Positions 1 through 9,347 of a stretch of 64,000 bases of DNA are shown piece by piece. Position 1 is the first letter of the stretch; every line of letters begins with the position of its first letter. A model generated the notes under the pieces. It made no database searches and was not told the origin of the DNA. It saw only the letters and a list, made by a program, of their open reading frames with translations. This DNA is from Chryseobacterium sp. R2A-55. Its GTDB lineage: Bacteria; Bacteroidota; Bacteroidia; Flavobacteriales; Weeksellaceae. A program made the translations under genes and the position numbers. Location of the stretch: the NCBI RefSeq assembly GCF_021401085.1, contig NZ_JACBFP010000002.1:372001-436000 (forward strand). The letters run 5' to 3'.

Positions 1-22
1 TTTGCCCTAAAAACTCCGGATC

Positions 23-463
23 ATGAAGGTTCTTAACTGGTTTTTAGTCATTCTCGGGATTTCGGGATTGGTAGCAGTTCGGGTGGTGGAAGACCAGTTG
101 TTCTACGATCCCTTTCTGAATTTTTTTCACGAAGCCAATAAGCATGCACTTTTCCCGGATTTCGATTGGGGGAAGTTGGTCATAAACCACCTGTTCAGAT
201 TTTTGCTGAATTTGTTGTTTTCAACAGTAGTGGTTCATTGTGTTTTTAAGAATTGGAACTGGACAATTCAAGCGGCGATTCTGATTTCGATTGTTTTCGC
301 AATCACTTTTCCAATTTATCTGTATTGTGTGTACTCCAAATTCGAGATTGGATACCTGTTTTCCTTTTATATGAGAAGATTTGTTATTCAACCATTAATT
401 CTGCTGCTGATTATTCCGATGTTTTATTACCGAAAACATTTGACTGATTTGAAAACTGATTAG
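23..463 (+). CDS. Exosortase F system-associated membrane protein
   Basis: A 146-residue protein with about four hydrophobic segments (near residues 5-21, 57-77, 84-104 and 121-137). The N-terminus reads VRVVEDQLFYDP (residues 19-30), which matches my recollection of the small family found beside exosortase F (XrtF) in Flavobacteriia. Exosortases are membrane transpeptidase-like enzymes that process C-terminal sorting signals; the role of this partner is not known. The xrtF gene is expected just upstream, outside the window. The ATG at 23 gives a normal hydrophobic start. No other gene follows on this strand; the next gene, the efflux outer-membrane factor, converges on it. Confidence 0.75.
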   Translation: MKVLNWFLVILGISGLVAVRVVEDQLFYDPFLNFFHEANKHALFPDFDWGKLVINHLFRFLLNLLFSTVVVHCVFKNWNWTIQAAILISIVFAITFPIYLYCVYSKFEIGYLFSFYMRRFVIQPLILLLIIPMFYYRKHLTDLKTD

Positions 464-541
464 GTATAAAATTTTTTTTTCGATCTCAAGCTTTCATTCT
501 CAAAGAAGTGAGGAATCTCTGAACTTTTATTTTTATTAGGT

Positions 542-1954
542 TTAGCGCCATCCACCTCCAAGAGCGCGATAAAGCTCAACTCCCGCGTTCATTTTTGCAT
601 ATTCGGCATTGGAAATATTCAGTTCAGCATTTAGGGAATTTACCGTCGCATTCAGCACTTCCAGATAATTTGCCATACCATAATTCACCAATTCCTGAGA
701 ATACTGCACTGAATTTTGATACGCCTGAAGTTCTTTTCTTTTTAAGTCGATAAAGGCATCCTGTGAATCATAGATTTTCAAAGCATCTGAAACTTCTTTC
801 CCGGCATTCAAAAGGGTTTTCCTGAAATTGAGATACGCTTTTTCCTTGTTGGCCAAGCTCACCTCATAATTGGTTCTGATTTGTCTCTGGTTCAAAATAG
901 GCTGGGTCAGACTTCCGATCACCGTCGCAAAAAGAGAATTTGCACTAAACAGTTTGTCAATGTCTATGCTTTGGATTCCACCACTTCCGCCAATCCTTAG
1001 ACTTGGATAAAACTGTGCTTTCGCGGCATTGGTCAATTCAAAAGCGGAGATTAAACCATATTCAGCCTGCATCACATCGGCGCGGTTCGACAACAGATTG
1101 GCCGAAAAACCGGTTTTGTACTCAGCAGGCATTTTTTGTTGGGCCAAAGTGCTCCTGTCAATTTTCTGGGAAGGAATGCCCATCAACAGACTCATGGTAT
1201 TCTCCAAAAGCGTGATCTGGGTCTCGATATTGATCAGCAGTGATTCTGCATTGAAAACCAGGGCTTCACTTTGCTGTACCGCCACTTCGGTTAAAGTTCC
1301 GGCTTCTTTCAGCGCTTTGGTGGTTTCCAGATTTTTTTTTCTTAAAACAATGGTTTCATGAATAATCCGTTTCTGTTCGTCAAAAGTTAAAAGCTGATAG
1401 TAGGCAGAAGCAATGGCTGCAACCAAATCCGTCTTCACCGATTTGTGTGCGGCGGTCGTTCCCAGGTAATTAGCGTATTGGGCCTTTTCCCAAGCTTTCA
1501 TTTTGCCCCAAATGTCGGCTTCCCACGTAATGTTTCCACTTAAATCAAAAGTATTGTTAAATCTTCTTTCATTGGTAAGTTGACTGCTTCCCGAGTTCAA
1601 AGACGGAGTCTGAAAAGTGTATCCTGGTCCCACTGCAATTGTCGGAAGATAAGCGGCTTTACTTTGTTTTAGGTAGGATTCTGCAGCCACGATGTTCTGA
1701 AGTGCGATTCTGATGTCGAGATTATGGTCCAGACCGTTCTGGATATGTTTCTGCAGCACGGTGTCCGTGAAAATCTCTCGCCAGGAAACGGTCGCGATAC
1801 TCAAAGAATCTTCTGGAAGTTGATCAGTTCGGAACAGATTTTCGTTAACAAAATCTTGCGGTCTCTCATAATTCTTGCGCGAGATACAAGAGGAAAGCGT
1901 TAGAATTCCTACAAATGATAAAATCAGAATTTTTATGTTGAATATGTTTTTCAT
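542..1954 (-). CDS. RND efflux outer-membrane lipoprotein (TolC/OprM/NodT family)
   Basis: Outer-membrane channel of the tripartite pump encoded by this operon. The chosen start (1954) begins with a lipoprotein signal of about 22 residues ending in LSSC, so Cys23 should be acylated. A longer frame from 2002 adds 16 residues before the signal and is less likely. The 470-residue length, the two repeated outer-membrane-factor regions (residues about 60-250 and 270-460, with long helices rich in Ala, Gln and Glu), and the C-terminal ALGGGW ending are typical of the family. It is the last gene of the minus-strand operon, and the longer frame would sit only 8 bases from the pump gene. Confidence 0.92.
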   Translation of the reverse strand: MKNIFNIKILILSFVGILTLSSCISRKNYERPQDFVNENLFRTDQLPEDSLSIATVSWREIFTDTVLQKHIQNGLDHNLDIRIALQNIVAAESYLKQSKAAYLPTIAVGPGYTFQTPSLNSGSSQLTNERRFNNTFDLSGNITWEADIWGKMKAWEKAQYANYLGTTAAHKSVKTDLVAAIASAYYQLLTFDEQKRIIHETIVLRKKNLETTKALKEAGTLTEVAVQQSEALVFNAESLLINIETQITLLENTMSLLMGIPSQKIDRSTLAQQKMPAEYKTGFSANLLSNRADVMQAEYGLISAFELTNAAKAQFYPSLRIGGSGGIQSIDIDKLFSANSLFATVIGSLTQPILNQRQIRTNYEVSLANKEKAYLNFRKTLLNAGKEVSDALKIYDSQDAFIDLKRKELQAYQNSVQYSQELVNYGMANYLEVLNATVNSLNAELNISNAEYAKMNAGVELYRALGGGWR

Positions 1955-2010
1955 ATTATTTTTTTTGACAATTGCTCTTGAAACGAGATGATTTGTTTCC
2001 ATGCAGATTT

Positions 2011-5000
2011 TTATTCCGCCAAATTAATCTCATCCATTTTGATTGGCTTTATTTTTTCCTGCAACCATTGGAAAATCACGTATAAAACAGGAATCGCAAT
2101 CAGCCCGAAGAATGTTCCTATTAATAGTCCCGCAGCAGCGCCCGTTCCAATCGACTGGTTGCCCACTTTACCGATTCCTGATGCGAAAACCAACGGCAGC
2201 ATCCCAAAGATAAAGGCAAAAGAAGTCATCAAAATGGGTCTTAATCTCGCTTTTGCTGCATTAATCGCCGACATCGCTAAAGTTTCGCCATGGTGTCTTC
2301 GCTGCACCGCAAATTCCACAATCAAGATGGCGTTTTTCGCCAATAATCCCACGAGCATAATCAAAGCGATCTGGAAATAGATATTGTTTTCCAAACCGGC
2401 AATTTTTTGCCCAAAATAAGCGCCTGCAACGCCCAGTGGAAGAGAAATAATCACTGCTAAAGGCAGCAGGAAACTTTCATACTGCGCTGCCAAAATAAAA
2501 TAGACGAAGACTAAACTCAGTACAAAAATGATGGCGGTTTGTGATCCGGAATTCATCTCTTCTTTGGATAAACCTGTAAATTCCACTACATAATCCGCGG
2601 GTAATTTCTGTGCCGCAACTTCCTGCACCGCCTTGATCGCATCGCCGGTTGAATATCCTGGATTGTTGGATCCTGAAATGGAAATAGAGGTGAACAGATT
2701 ATATCTTTCTACTGATTTTGGTCCAAAGGTTTTTTCCATGGTCACAAACTGGGAAATCGGTGTCATTTGTCCCGATGAAGTTCTCACAAAAATACTGTTA
2801 AGGTCATTCGGTTCTTTTCTCGCATCAGGAAAAGCCTGAACCATCACCCGGAACTGCTTTCCGTATTTCGAAAAATCCGCGGCATACACTCCGCCGACAT
2901 ATCCCTGCATCGTGCTCAAAATGTCCGAAATGTTGACTCCGACTTCCTTCGCTTTCGGAACATCGATAATCATTTCGTATTGCGGATAATTCGTGTTGAA
3001 AGAGGTGTTGGCAAACTGAATTTCTGGTCTTTCCATCAGTGCGCCGATGTAATTCTTTGAAACATTATCCAGCTCTTTCAGCTCACCTCCAGATTTGTCT
3101 AGTAAGACGGCGGCAAAACCATCGCTGGAACCAAATCCGGGAACACTTGGTGGTGAGAAAAACACGATTTTAGCATCCGGATATTTCGAGGCAATCCCGA
3201 ACAGTTTTTTGGTAATGGTTTCTACAGAAAGGTCTGCGTCATGAGCTCTTTCGGCAAAAGGTTTTAGCCTCACAAATGCCTGTCCCGTATTAGAGCCGCT
3301 TCCAGACATGAACCCACGACTCGCCGTGAAGGTGACGTTTGCCACTCCTGGGATTTTCCTTGCATCTTCCTGCAAACCTTTTAAGACGTTGTAAGTCCGT
3401 TCCATTGATGCTCCAGGTGGAAGTGAGATATCTGTAAAAATAATTCCGCGGTCTTCCTTCGGAATGAATCCTTTTGGCATGGTGGAATTGGACCACCAGA
3501 AAAATAATCCGCCCAAGCCGAAGATAATCAAAGTCACCCATTTATGTCTTAAAAGATAAACAAAAGCCCGCCCATAGCGGTTGGTCGCTGCTTTAAACGC
3601 CACATTAAATTTATAGAAAAATTTCTGATGAAAGTTTAATTTCGAGTATTCTTCATGATGTGCGGCATTGGGCTTCAAAAATAGGGAACATAAAACCGGG
3701 CTTAAAGTCAAAGCGTTAACCGCCGAAATCAAAATCGCAACAATCAGCGTAATCCCAAACTGCTGGTAAAAAACTCCGGTTGGTCCGGTAATAAAAGTCA
3801 CCGGAATAAAAACTGCCGCCATTACTAAAGTTATCGAAATAATGGCGTTGGTAATTTCATCCATCGCAGAAACTGTCGCTTTTTTGGCGTCATTGATTCC
3901 GTGTTCCATTTTAGCATGGACTGCTTCCACCACCACAATCGCGTCATCTACCACAATTCCGATTGCCAGAACCAAAGCGAAAAGCGTCAACAGGTTTAAA
4001 GAATATCCAAATAAGTTCAAGAAAAAAAACGAACCCACAATCGAAACCGGAACCGCAATTGCCGGAATGAGGGTGGATCGGAAATCCTGAAGGAAAATGT
4101 AGACCACCAAAAAGACGAGCAAGAATGCTTCGAGAAGTGTGGTCACCACTTTACTGATTGATGCTTCCAGGAAATCGTTGGTATCAAAGTTAATGGTGTA
4201 GCCGATTCCTTTCGGCAAAGTTTTGGCGTTTTCTTCCAGGAATTTCTTGATGTCGTTGATGATCGTTTGCGCATTAGAGCCTGGAGTTTGAAAAATCCCC
4301 ATACTCACCGAACTTCGACCGTTATTTTCTCCAACTGTAGTGTAAGATTGAGCGTCGAGTTTGATTTCGGCGACATCTTTCAACCGGAGAAACTGCCCGT
4401 TTCCAAGAGATTTCAGAATAATGTCACCATAATCCTGAGATTCGTTAAATTTTCCTTTATAGGTGATCACGTATTCAAATGCGCTTCCACTGTTTTGTCC
4501 TAGCTGTCCTGCCGCTGCTTCCCGCGACTGCTCGTTGATCGCAGTAGTTACATCGGCGGGTTGTAAACCATAAGCCGCCATTTTTGCGGGATCAATCCAA
4601 ACCCTCATGGAGAAATTTTTTCCGCCAAATGCCTGTGCTTCACCCACGCCGTTCACTCTTTTTAATTCAGGAATAACGTTGATATTCAGGTAGTTTTGTA
4701 ACCAAACCTCATTCAGGTCAGGATTCTCGGTATAAAATGAAAGGAACATTAATGCGCTGGTTCGCTGCTTTTGAACAGTAACTCCGGATCGTGTAACATC
4801 TGCGGGCAAAAGCGGAATTGCTCTTTGGACTTTATTTTGGACTTCTACTGCAGCGATATCTGGGTTGATTCCCTGCTTGAAGAACACCTGGATTCTCGCC
4901 GAACCGTCATTTCCTGCGGAAGAAGAAATATAGTCCATTCCTTCCACACCGTTTACTTGTTCTTCAATTGGGATCACTACGCTGTTCATCACAGTTTCCG

Positions 5001-5160
5001 CACTCGCTCCGGTGTAATTTGCAGAAATACTCACCGTGGGCGGCGCTATATCTGGATACTGTGTCACCGGAAGTGCCTGAAGTCCCAAAACGCCCAATAT
5101 CACAATGAGAATTGAAACTACGGATGCAAAAACCGGTCTGTTTATGAAATGTTTTACCAT
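2011..5160 (-). CDS. RND multidrug efflux pump, inner-membrane transporter (AcrB/MexB, HAE1 family)
   Basis: A 1049-residue proton-driven exporter, full length for the AcrB family. It starts with MVKHFINRPVFASV, the usual first transmembrane helix. The paired aspartates of the proton relay are visible in GIVVDDAIVVVE (near residue 405), and the helix 10 lysine in LLAKNAILIVEFA (near residue 940). Two large periplasmic loops follow helices 1 and 7. The start codon overlaps the stop of the membrane-fusion gene at base 5160, so translation is probably coupled. Expected substrates are lipophilic drugs, dyes or detergents, but sequence alone does not fix them. Confidence 0.96.
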   Translation of the reverse strand: MVKHFINRPVFASVVSILIVILGVLGLQALPVTQYPDIAPPTVSISANYTGASAETVMNSVVIPIEEQVNGVEGMDYISSSAGNDGSARIQVFFKQGINPDIAAVEVQNKVQRAIPLLPADVTRSGVTVQKQRTSALMFLSFYTENPDLNEVWLQNYLNINVIPELKRVNGVGEAQAFGGKNFSMRVWIDPAKMAAYGLQPADVTTAINEQSREAAAGQLGQNSGSAFEYVITYKGKFNESQDYGDIILKSLGNGQFLRLKDVAEIKLDAQSYTTVGENNGRSSVSMGIFQTPGSNAQTIINDIKKFLEENAKTLPKGIGYTINFDTNDFLEASISKVVTTLLEAFLLVFLVVYIFLQDFRSTLIPAIAVPVSIVGSFFFLNLFGYSLNLLTLFALVLAIGIVVDDAIVVVEAVHAKMEHGINDAKKATVSAMDEITNAIISITLVMAAVFIPVTFITGPTGVFYQQFGITLIVAILISAVNALTLSPVLCSLFLKPNAAHHEEYSKLNFHQKFFYKFNVAFKAATNRYGRAFVYLLRHKWVTLIIFGLGGLFFWWSNSTMPKGFIPKEDRGIIFTDISLPPGASMERTYNVLKGLQEDARKIPGVANVTFTASRGFMSGSGSNTGQAFVRLKPFAERAHDADLSVETITKKLFGIASKYPDAKIVFFSPPSVPGFGSSDGFAAVLLDKSGGELKELDNVSKNYIGALMERPEIQFANTSFNTNYPQYEMIIDVPKAKEVGVNISDILSTMQGYVGGVYAADFSKYGKQFRVMVQAFPDARKEPNDLNSIFVRTSSGQMTPISQFVTMEKTFGPKSVERYNLFTSISISGSNNPGYSTGDAIKAVQEVAAQKLPADYVVEFTGLSKEEMNSGSQTAIIFVLSLVFVYFILAAQYESFLLPLAVIISLPLGVAGAYFGQKIAGLENNIYFQIALIMLVGLLAKNAILIVEFAVQRRHHGETLAMSAINAAKARLRPILMTSFAFIFGMLPLVFASGIGKVGNQSIGTGAAAGLLIGTFFGLIAIPVLYVIFQWLQEKIKPIKMDEINLAE

Positions 5161-6389
5161 TAGAAAATCGGTTTTATGGCATTAACGATATCGTCGAACT
5201 GAACTGGCTTAGATTTTACGGCGGTTCCTGGTTTTATCTGTCCAACTCCTTGTGCAACTATGGTCTCGCCTTTTTTCACGCCGTCTTTCACGACCACCAA
5301 ATTATTCACCCGATCGGTCACGCCGATCAGAATATTCTTCGCGGTATCTTTTTCCACTCTGTAAACATAGACTAAACCTTGTTGCTCGAAAGTGGCACTC
5401 TCCGGAACAATGGTGGCATTTTCATACAGTTTAGGTACTTTAATAGTGCCACTGTTTCCGTTGCTCAGCAGTTTTGTGGCATTCGGGAACGCAACCCTGA
5501 ACTGAATGGTTCCGGTTTGTGCGTCGATTTGCCCGGTTACAGTCTGGATTTTTCCCTTTTCTGGATAAGTGCTTCCATTCGCGAGTTCAAGTTCCACCAG
5601 CGGCATATTTCTCAGTTTTTCAGGAACGGTAGCTCCTTTAGAATCTTCAAGAAAATTCAGGTATTCTTTCTCGTTCATTGAAAAATAAGCATAAACTTCG
5701 CTCGTATCTGAAACGGTGGTTAATGGAGTGGGATCAGTTGGCCCGACTAAACTTCCCATTTTTAATGGAAGTTTTCCAATCACTCCGGAAATCGGAGCAC
5801 GGATGATGGAATAATCAATGTTTGCTTGTGCGCCGCGATAATTGGCGGTTGCCTGCGAAACTCCGGCATTTGCCTGCGATTCGGCAGCACGCGCTTGGGA
5901 AAGTTGTGCCTGTGCTTTTGAAAGATTTGCTTTCGCAGTTTCCAATTGTACGTTGCTGATGATATTTTTCTGCACCAAAGGAATTAGTTTGTTCACCTCG
6001 ACCTGTGCTGCATTTACCGCAGCTTGCGCGGCATTGACGTTCGCTTTTGCGGCAGAGACCGAGGATTGAGCGGCTCCGATGGCGGCTTTGGCGGCATCCG
6101 CGGTTTGAGTCAAGGTGTTGGTTTCCAGTCGAAAAAGTGGCTGCCCTTTCGTTACATGTTGACCTTCATCCACCAAGACTTGGGTAATGTAGCCCTGGAT
6201 TTTTGCGCGGACATCATTATTTACCCGTCCCTGAATGGATGCCGGAAATGTTTGGTAACCTGTCACATTTCGCTGATCTACCGAAACTACTGGGACCTCT
6301 TTGGGGGCGTCCGGTTTTTTTTCATCCTTTTTGGTGCATCCGATCATGCTGAATGCGGCGATGGAATATACTAGAAGTTGGTTTTTCAT
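5160..6389 (-). CDS. RND efflux periplasmic adaptor lipoprotein (AcrA/MexA family)
   Basis: A 409-residue membrane-fusion protein that links the pump to the outer-membrane channel. A short lipoprotein signal ends in MIGC (Cys18). Residues about 60-100 and 175-215 form the lipoyl halves (VDEGQHVTKGQPLF; RAPISGVIGK). Between them lies a long Ala/Gln-rich hairpin coiled coil (about 100-175). Beta-barrel and membrane-proximal domains follow. The gene lies 3 bases after the regulator and shares one base with the pump gene, so the four genes are clearly one operon. Confidence 0.94.
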   Translation of the reverse strand: MKNQLLVYSIAAFSMIGCTKKDEKKPDAPKEVPVVSVDQRNVTGYQTFPASIQGRVNNDVRAKIQGYITQVLVDEGQHVTKGQPLFRLETNTLTQTADAAKAAIGAAQSSVSAAKANVNAAQAAVNAAQVEVNKLIPLVQKNIISNVQLETAKANLSKAQAQLSQARAAESQANAGVSQATANYRGAQANIDYSIIRAPISGVIGKLPLKMGSLVGPTDPTPLTTVSDTSEVYAYFSMNEKEYLNFLEDSKGATVPEKLRNMPLVELELANGSTYPEKGKIQTVTGQIDAQTGTIQFRVAFPNATKLLSNGNSGTIKVPKLYENATIVPESATFEQQGLVYVYRVEKDTAKNILIGVTDRVNNLVVVKDGVKKGETIVAQGVGQIKPGTAVKSKPVQFDDIVNAIKPIF

Positions 6390-6392
6390 ACA

Positions 6393-6836
6393 CTATAATT
6401 TCGTGAGGGTTTCCTGAATATTTTCAATATTTTTACGTAAAAGCGATTTGTAAATTTCGAATTTTTCATTGTAATTCTCATCATCTGAGTTTCGAAATCG
6501 ATGCAGTTTGTCCAAAATTTCTATTTCGTTTGCCATTTTCCGCATGATTTCCTGGAAACGGATCTGAATATACTTGGGGTTAATCACGAAATACCTTTTC
6601 CGCGCATCGATTGGAGTGAAATCCATGATGAGATTGGAAGTAAGCAGGTGTTGTAGATTTGAGGAGACCGAACTTTTACTCGCATGAAAAATTTCCACGA
6701 ACTGGTCAAAACAAATCCCTTTCCTTTCAAAATCAAAAATGAGATAGGCGTAAATCTTTGCAGAAAGTGGCGGAAGATGAAATGCCTCACCATAAAACTT
6801 CACTAAATCCTGAAAAATACTATTGTCGATTTTCAT
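6393..6836 (-). CDS. MarR/GbsR-type transcriptional regulator of the efflux operon
   Basis: A 147-residue protein with a winged-helix region at residues about 20-95 (PPLSAKIYAYLIF, then the recognition helix ASKSSVSSNLQHLL) and a C-terminal helical dimerisation part. This layout fits the GbsR/MarR-like group. It is the first gene of the efflux operon, 3 bases before the adaptor gene, so it most likely represses its own operon and releases it on ligand binding. A dyad that could be its operator overlaps the promoter just upstream (see 6871-6888). The inducer is unknown. Confidence 0.88.
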   Translation of the reverse strand: MKIDNSIFQDLVKFYGEAFHLPPLSAKIYAYLIFDFERKGICFDQFVEIFHASKSSVSSNLQHLLTSNLIMDFTPIDARKRYFVINPKYIQIRFQEIMRKMANEIEILDKLHRFRNSDDENYNEKFEIYKSLLRKNIENIQETLTKL

Positions 6837-6854
6837 TTTTATTCAAATGAGATG

Positions 6855-6884
6855 CAAAGGTATTGAAATGGTTCGGAACGAAAC
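6855..6884 (-). promoter_or_regulatory. Promoter of the efflux operon
   Basis: On the minus strand a TAccTTTG box (6862 down to 6855) matches the Bacteroidota -7 consensus TAnnTTTG. TTTC (6884-6881) stands 18 bases upstream at the -33 position. The -7 box ends 19 bases before the regulator start at 6836, leaving a short leader. Confidence 0.55.
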
Positions 6885-6888
6885 GAAC
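6871..6888. promoter_or_regulatory. Candidate operator for the MarR-type regulator
   Basis: Read on the minus strand, GTTCG and CGAAC form a perfect 5-base inverted repeat separated by 8 bases. A second nested palindrome, GTTC-G-GAAC, lies at 6871-6879. The dyad falls between and over the -33 and -7 boxes of the efflux promoter, where a bound repressor would block transcription. That it is the regulator's site is inferred from position only. Confidence 0.45.
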
Positions 6889-7185
6889 TTGTTTTTAGGT
6901 TTTGGGAAATCTTAACGATTGAAATTATTTATAGAAAATGGAATCTGTTAATTTTGGTTTGCCAATGCGTTGAAACCTTATGGATTAATCATTTTTACCC
7001 AAATCTGCTGTTAACAAATTTTTATACCGCACAGGACATGAATTCTCTAAAGTTTCTAAATATTTCATAGATTCCAATCATATTTTTAGTACAATCGTCT
7101 TAAATTGAGTAAAATCACATTTTTATACGAGCAGAAATTTTCAATTTAGCGTTCGTTAGAACCATTATTTCCTTAATTTTGCTTC

Positions 7186-7509
7186 ATGGATTTAAGAGAT
7201 CAACTCCAAAACCTTTTTCCAGAACACGAAGAGCAGGACTTTGAAATGCCGGAGGAGAAATTCGTGCAAAAGGAGCCGCTTGTCTGCAAATTTGAGAAGA
7301 AAGGACGGAACGGAAAACCCGTGACACTGATCGAAGGTTTCGAGGGAAGTGATGAGGAATTGAAAAAAATTTCAAAAAAAATCAAGACCACACTCGGAAT
7401 TGGTGGTTCTGAAAAAGACGGAATTATAGTGATCCAAGGCGATAATCGGGACAAAATCATGAAAATCCTACAGGAAATGGGATATAAGACGAAAAGGGTG
7501 GGAGGATGA
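7186..7509 (+). CDS. SUI1/eIF1-like translation factor (YciH family)
   Basis: A 107-residue protein. The last about 70 residues form the SUI1 domain: CKFEKKGRNGKPVTLIEGF, then a helix (EELKKISKKIKTTLG), then GGSEKDGIIVIQGD and a C-terminal GYKTKRVGG. Bacterial members bind the small ribosomal subunit and are thought to affect start-codon selection. The gene stands alone. A TAatTTTG -7 box ends 4 bases before the ATG, so the mRNA may be leaderless or nearly so. No clear -33 TTTG is present (only TTCG at 7152-7155). Confidence 0.9.
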   Translation: MDLRDQLQNLFPEHEEQDFEMPEEKFVQKEPLVCKFEKKGRNGKPVTLIEGFEGSDEELKKISKKIKTTLGIGGSEKDGIIVIQGDNRDKIMKILQEMGYKTKRVGG

Positions 7510-7655
7510 AGAAATAATTTGAATTCGCTTCGCAGAAGATTTCTTTGAGTGCATATTTGTGCGACTTGAAAATTGCAACATGAAAATCGAAACCATTGAA
7601 TTGGCTTAACTCCAATCCTTCAAACCTCAAACTTTAAACTTTAAACAATTTTTTT

Positions 7656-8510
7656 ATGCTCAATAAACTCGCGGCTTCCGAACTGGTTCTGAATGAAGAC
7701 GGAAGCGTTTATCACCTCAATTTATTGCCGGAAGATATTGCCGGAAAAATCATTTTAGTGGGCGACCCTGATCGTGTTCCGAAGGTTTCGAAATATTTTG
7801 ACACCATTGAAATCAAGAAAAATAAAAGGGAATTCTACACCCACACCGGAACTCTCCGTGGCGAGAGAATTACCGTAATGTCCAGCGGAATCGGGACTGA
7901 AAATATCGATATTGTGATGAACGAACTCGATGCTTTGGTGAATATTGACCTGAAAAACAAGGAGTTCAAAACCGAACATACTGCGCTCCAACTTTTCCGT
8001 TTGGGAACCTGCGGAAGTGTGAATCCCGATGTGGAAGTGGACAATATGCTCGTTACCCAAAATGTGGTGGGATTAGATGGCCTGCTTCATTTCTATTCCG
8101 ATTATCAGTTTGAAAATGAGTTTTCCAAAAACTTTTTGGAGAAATTCCCATATGAAAACATCAAACCGATGCTGTATTTTTCAGATTGGGCGGAAGATAT
8201 TTCGGATTATTATAAAGACGCAAAATACCACGGAAATACCGCTACTTTTCCTGGATTTTATGCGCCGCAAGGAAGACAACTCCGCTTGAAAGCTATCGAT
8301 GACCAGTTTTTGGAAACATTGAACGATTTGGGGGTCACGAATTTCGAGATGGAAACCTCAGCAATTTACGGACTTTCTAAATTATTGGGACACCAAGCAT
8401 TGACGGTGAATTGCGTGATTGCCAACCGAAGACGCGGCGAATTTTCAGCCGACCACCACGCTTCAGAGAAAAATATGATTGAGTGGGTTTTGGAGCGGAT
8501 TATTCCTTAA
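7656..8510 (+). CDS. Nucleoside phosphorylase (uridine phosphorylase-like, PNP_UDP_1)
   Basis: A 284-residue enzyme that should split nucleosides with phosphate into base and ribose 1-phosphate, in the cytoplasm. The N-terminal phosphate site IILVGDPDRVPKV (residues about 32-44), the central SSGIGTENIDIVMNEL and RLGTCGSVNP, and the ligand motif FEMETSAIYGLSKLLGH (near residue 230) are hallmark elements of the purine/uridine phosphorylase superfamily. The base specificity cannot be fixed by reading. It is a single gene; the next gene converges. Confidence 0.9.
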   Translation: MLNKLAASELVLNEDGSVYHLNLLPEDIAGKIILVGDPDRVPKVSKYFDTIEIKKNKREFYTHTGTLRGERITVMSSGIGTENIDIVMNELDALVNIDLKNKEFKTEHTALQLFRLGTCGSVNPDVEVDNMLVTQNVVGLDGLLHFYSDYQFENEFSKNFLEKFPYENIKPMLYFSDWAEDISDYYKDAKYHGNTATFPGFYAPQGRQLRLKAIDDQFLETLNDLGVTNFEMETSAIYGLSKLLGHQALTVNCVIANRRRGEFSADHHASEKNMIEWVLERIIP

Positions 8511-8595
8511 TGTAATAAGCTCTTAACTTACCGATGTAATCAGATCAAGAGATTTTTTCTTTTGACGGATGCATTGGTAATTTTTTTCTTGGTAA

Positions 8596-9150
8596 TTATT
8601 TACAATGACAATCCACCAAATGGTCGCAAACCATTCCGGTTGCCTGCATGTGCGCGTAAACCACTGTAGAGCCGAGAAATTTGAAGCCTCGTTTTTTCAA
8701 ATCCTTTGCTAATGCGTCTGAGATTTCTGTGGTGGCCGGAACTTCTTTCAAGGTTTTTGGATGGTTGACAATCGGTTTGCCGCCTACAAAATCCCAGATG
8801 TACTTGCTGAACGTTCCAAATTCTTTTTGCACTTCCATGTATTTTTGGGCATTGTTGATGGTGGCTAAAATCTTCAACCGATTTCTGATGATTCCTGCAT
8901 CATTTATCAACTCTTCGATTTTTTCTTCTTGATATTTTCCGATTTTTCTATAGTTGAAATTCTCAAAGGCTTTCTTGAAATTTTCTCTTTTTTTTAAAAT
9001 GGTGTGCCAGGAAAGTCCCGCCTGAAAACTTTCTAAAACCAGGAACTCGAAAATCTTATCGTCGTCGTAAACAGCTTTTCCCCATTCTTCATCATGGTAT
9101 TTTCGGTAGAGGTCGTCTTTTTCGCACCAAGCGCAGCGGATGATTTCCAT
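8596..9150 (-). CDS. tag: DNA-3-methyladenine glycosylase I
   Basis: A 184-residue base-excision repair enzyme that removes 3-methyladenine from alkylated DNA. The N-terminus has CAWCEKDDLYRKYHDEEWG, giving the expected zinc-ligand cysteine and histidine (Cys6 or Cys9, His19). The C-terminus CDHLVDCHCK supplies the other His and Cys ligands. The substrate-pocket segment (FLVLESFQAGLSWHTILKKR) and KFLGSTVVYAHMQATGMV are also family-typical. The length fits the family. It is monocistronic. Confidence 0.95.
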   Translation of the reverse strand: MEIIRCAWCEKDDLYRKYHDEEWGKAVYDDDKIFEFLVLESFQAGLSWHTILKKRENFKKAFENFNYRKIGKYQEEKIEELINDAGIIRNRLKILATINNAQKYMEVQKEFGTFSKYIWDFVGGKPIVNHPKTLKEVPATTEISDALAKDLKKRGFKFLGSTVVYAHMQATGMVCDHLVDCHCK

Positions 9151-9347
9151 TGTTTTGTAAATTTTAGGTAAAAGTAAATGATTTTAAAGGAAAAATGGAG
9201 TATTGGATATTTTTCTATGGTATTATGAAATATTTAAATAAAATTTAACATAATATTAAAATGTCAACGGAACAGTTATTGGATCTCGTTATTTATCTAA
9301 TTAGATTTTTTTCGATTAACCAAATTATTAATTTCAAAGATATTATT

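Larger units (their letters stand above)
6837..7185. other. Intergenic region between divergent efflux and SUI1 genes
   Basis: About 350 bases without a credible gene. The left end carries the efflux promoter and candidate operator. The right end carries a TAatTTTG box (7174-7181) that ends only 4 bases before the SUI1 start. The middle is AT-rich; a TAatTTTG match at 6949-6956 has no -33 partner, and a short TTGG-TTTG-CCAA dyad (6954-6965) has no evident role. Confidence 0.6.

Noticed and set aside
1988-2380. Plus-strand open frame of 130 codons inside the RND pump gene
   Set aside because: Shadow of a strongly recognised gene on the other strand; no family resemblance.
6949-6956. TAatTTTG promoter-like box on the plus strand
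   Set aside because: No -33 element at the right distance and no gene start within 200 bases.
9261-9347. 29-codon extension of the amphipathic-repeat protein
   Set aside because: AT-rich and hydrophobic unlike the rest; the ATG at 9348 begins the charged protein cleanly.
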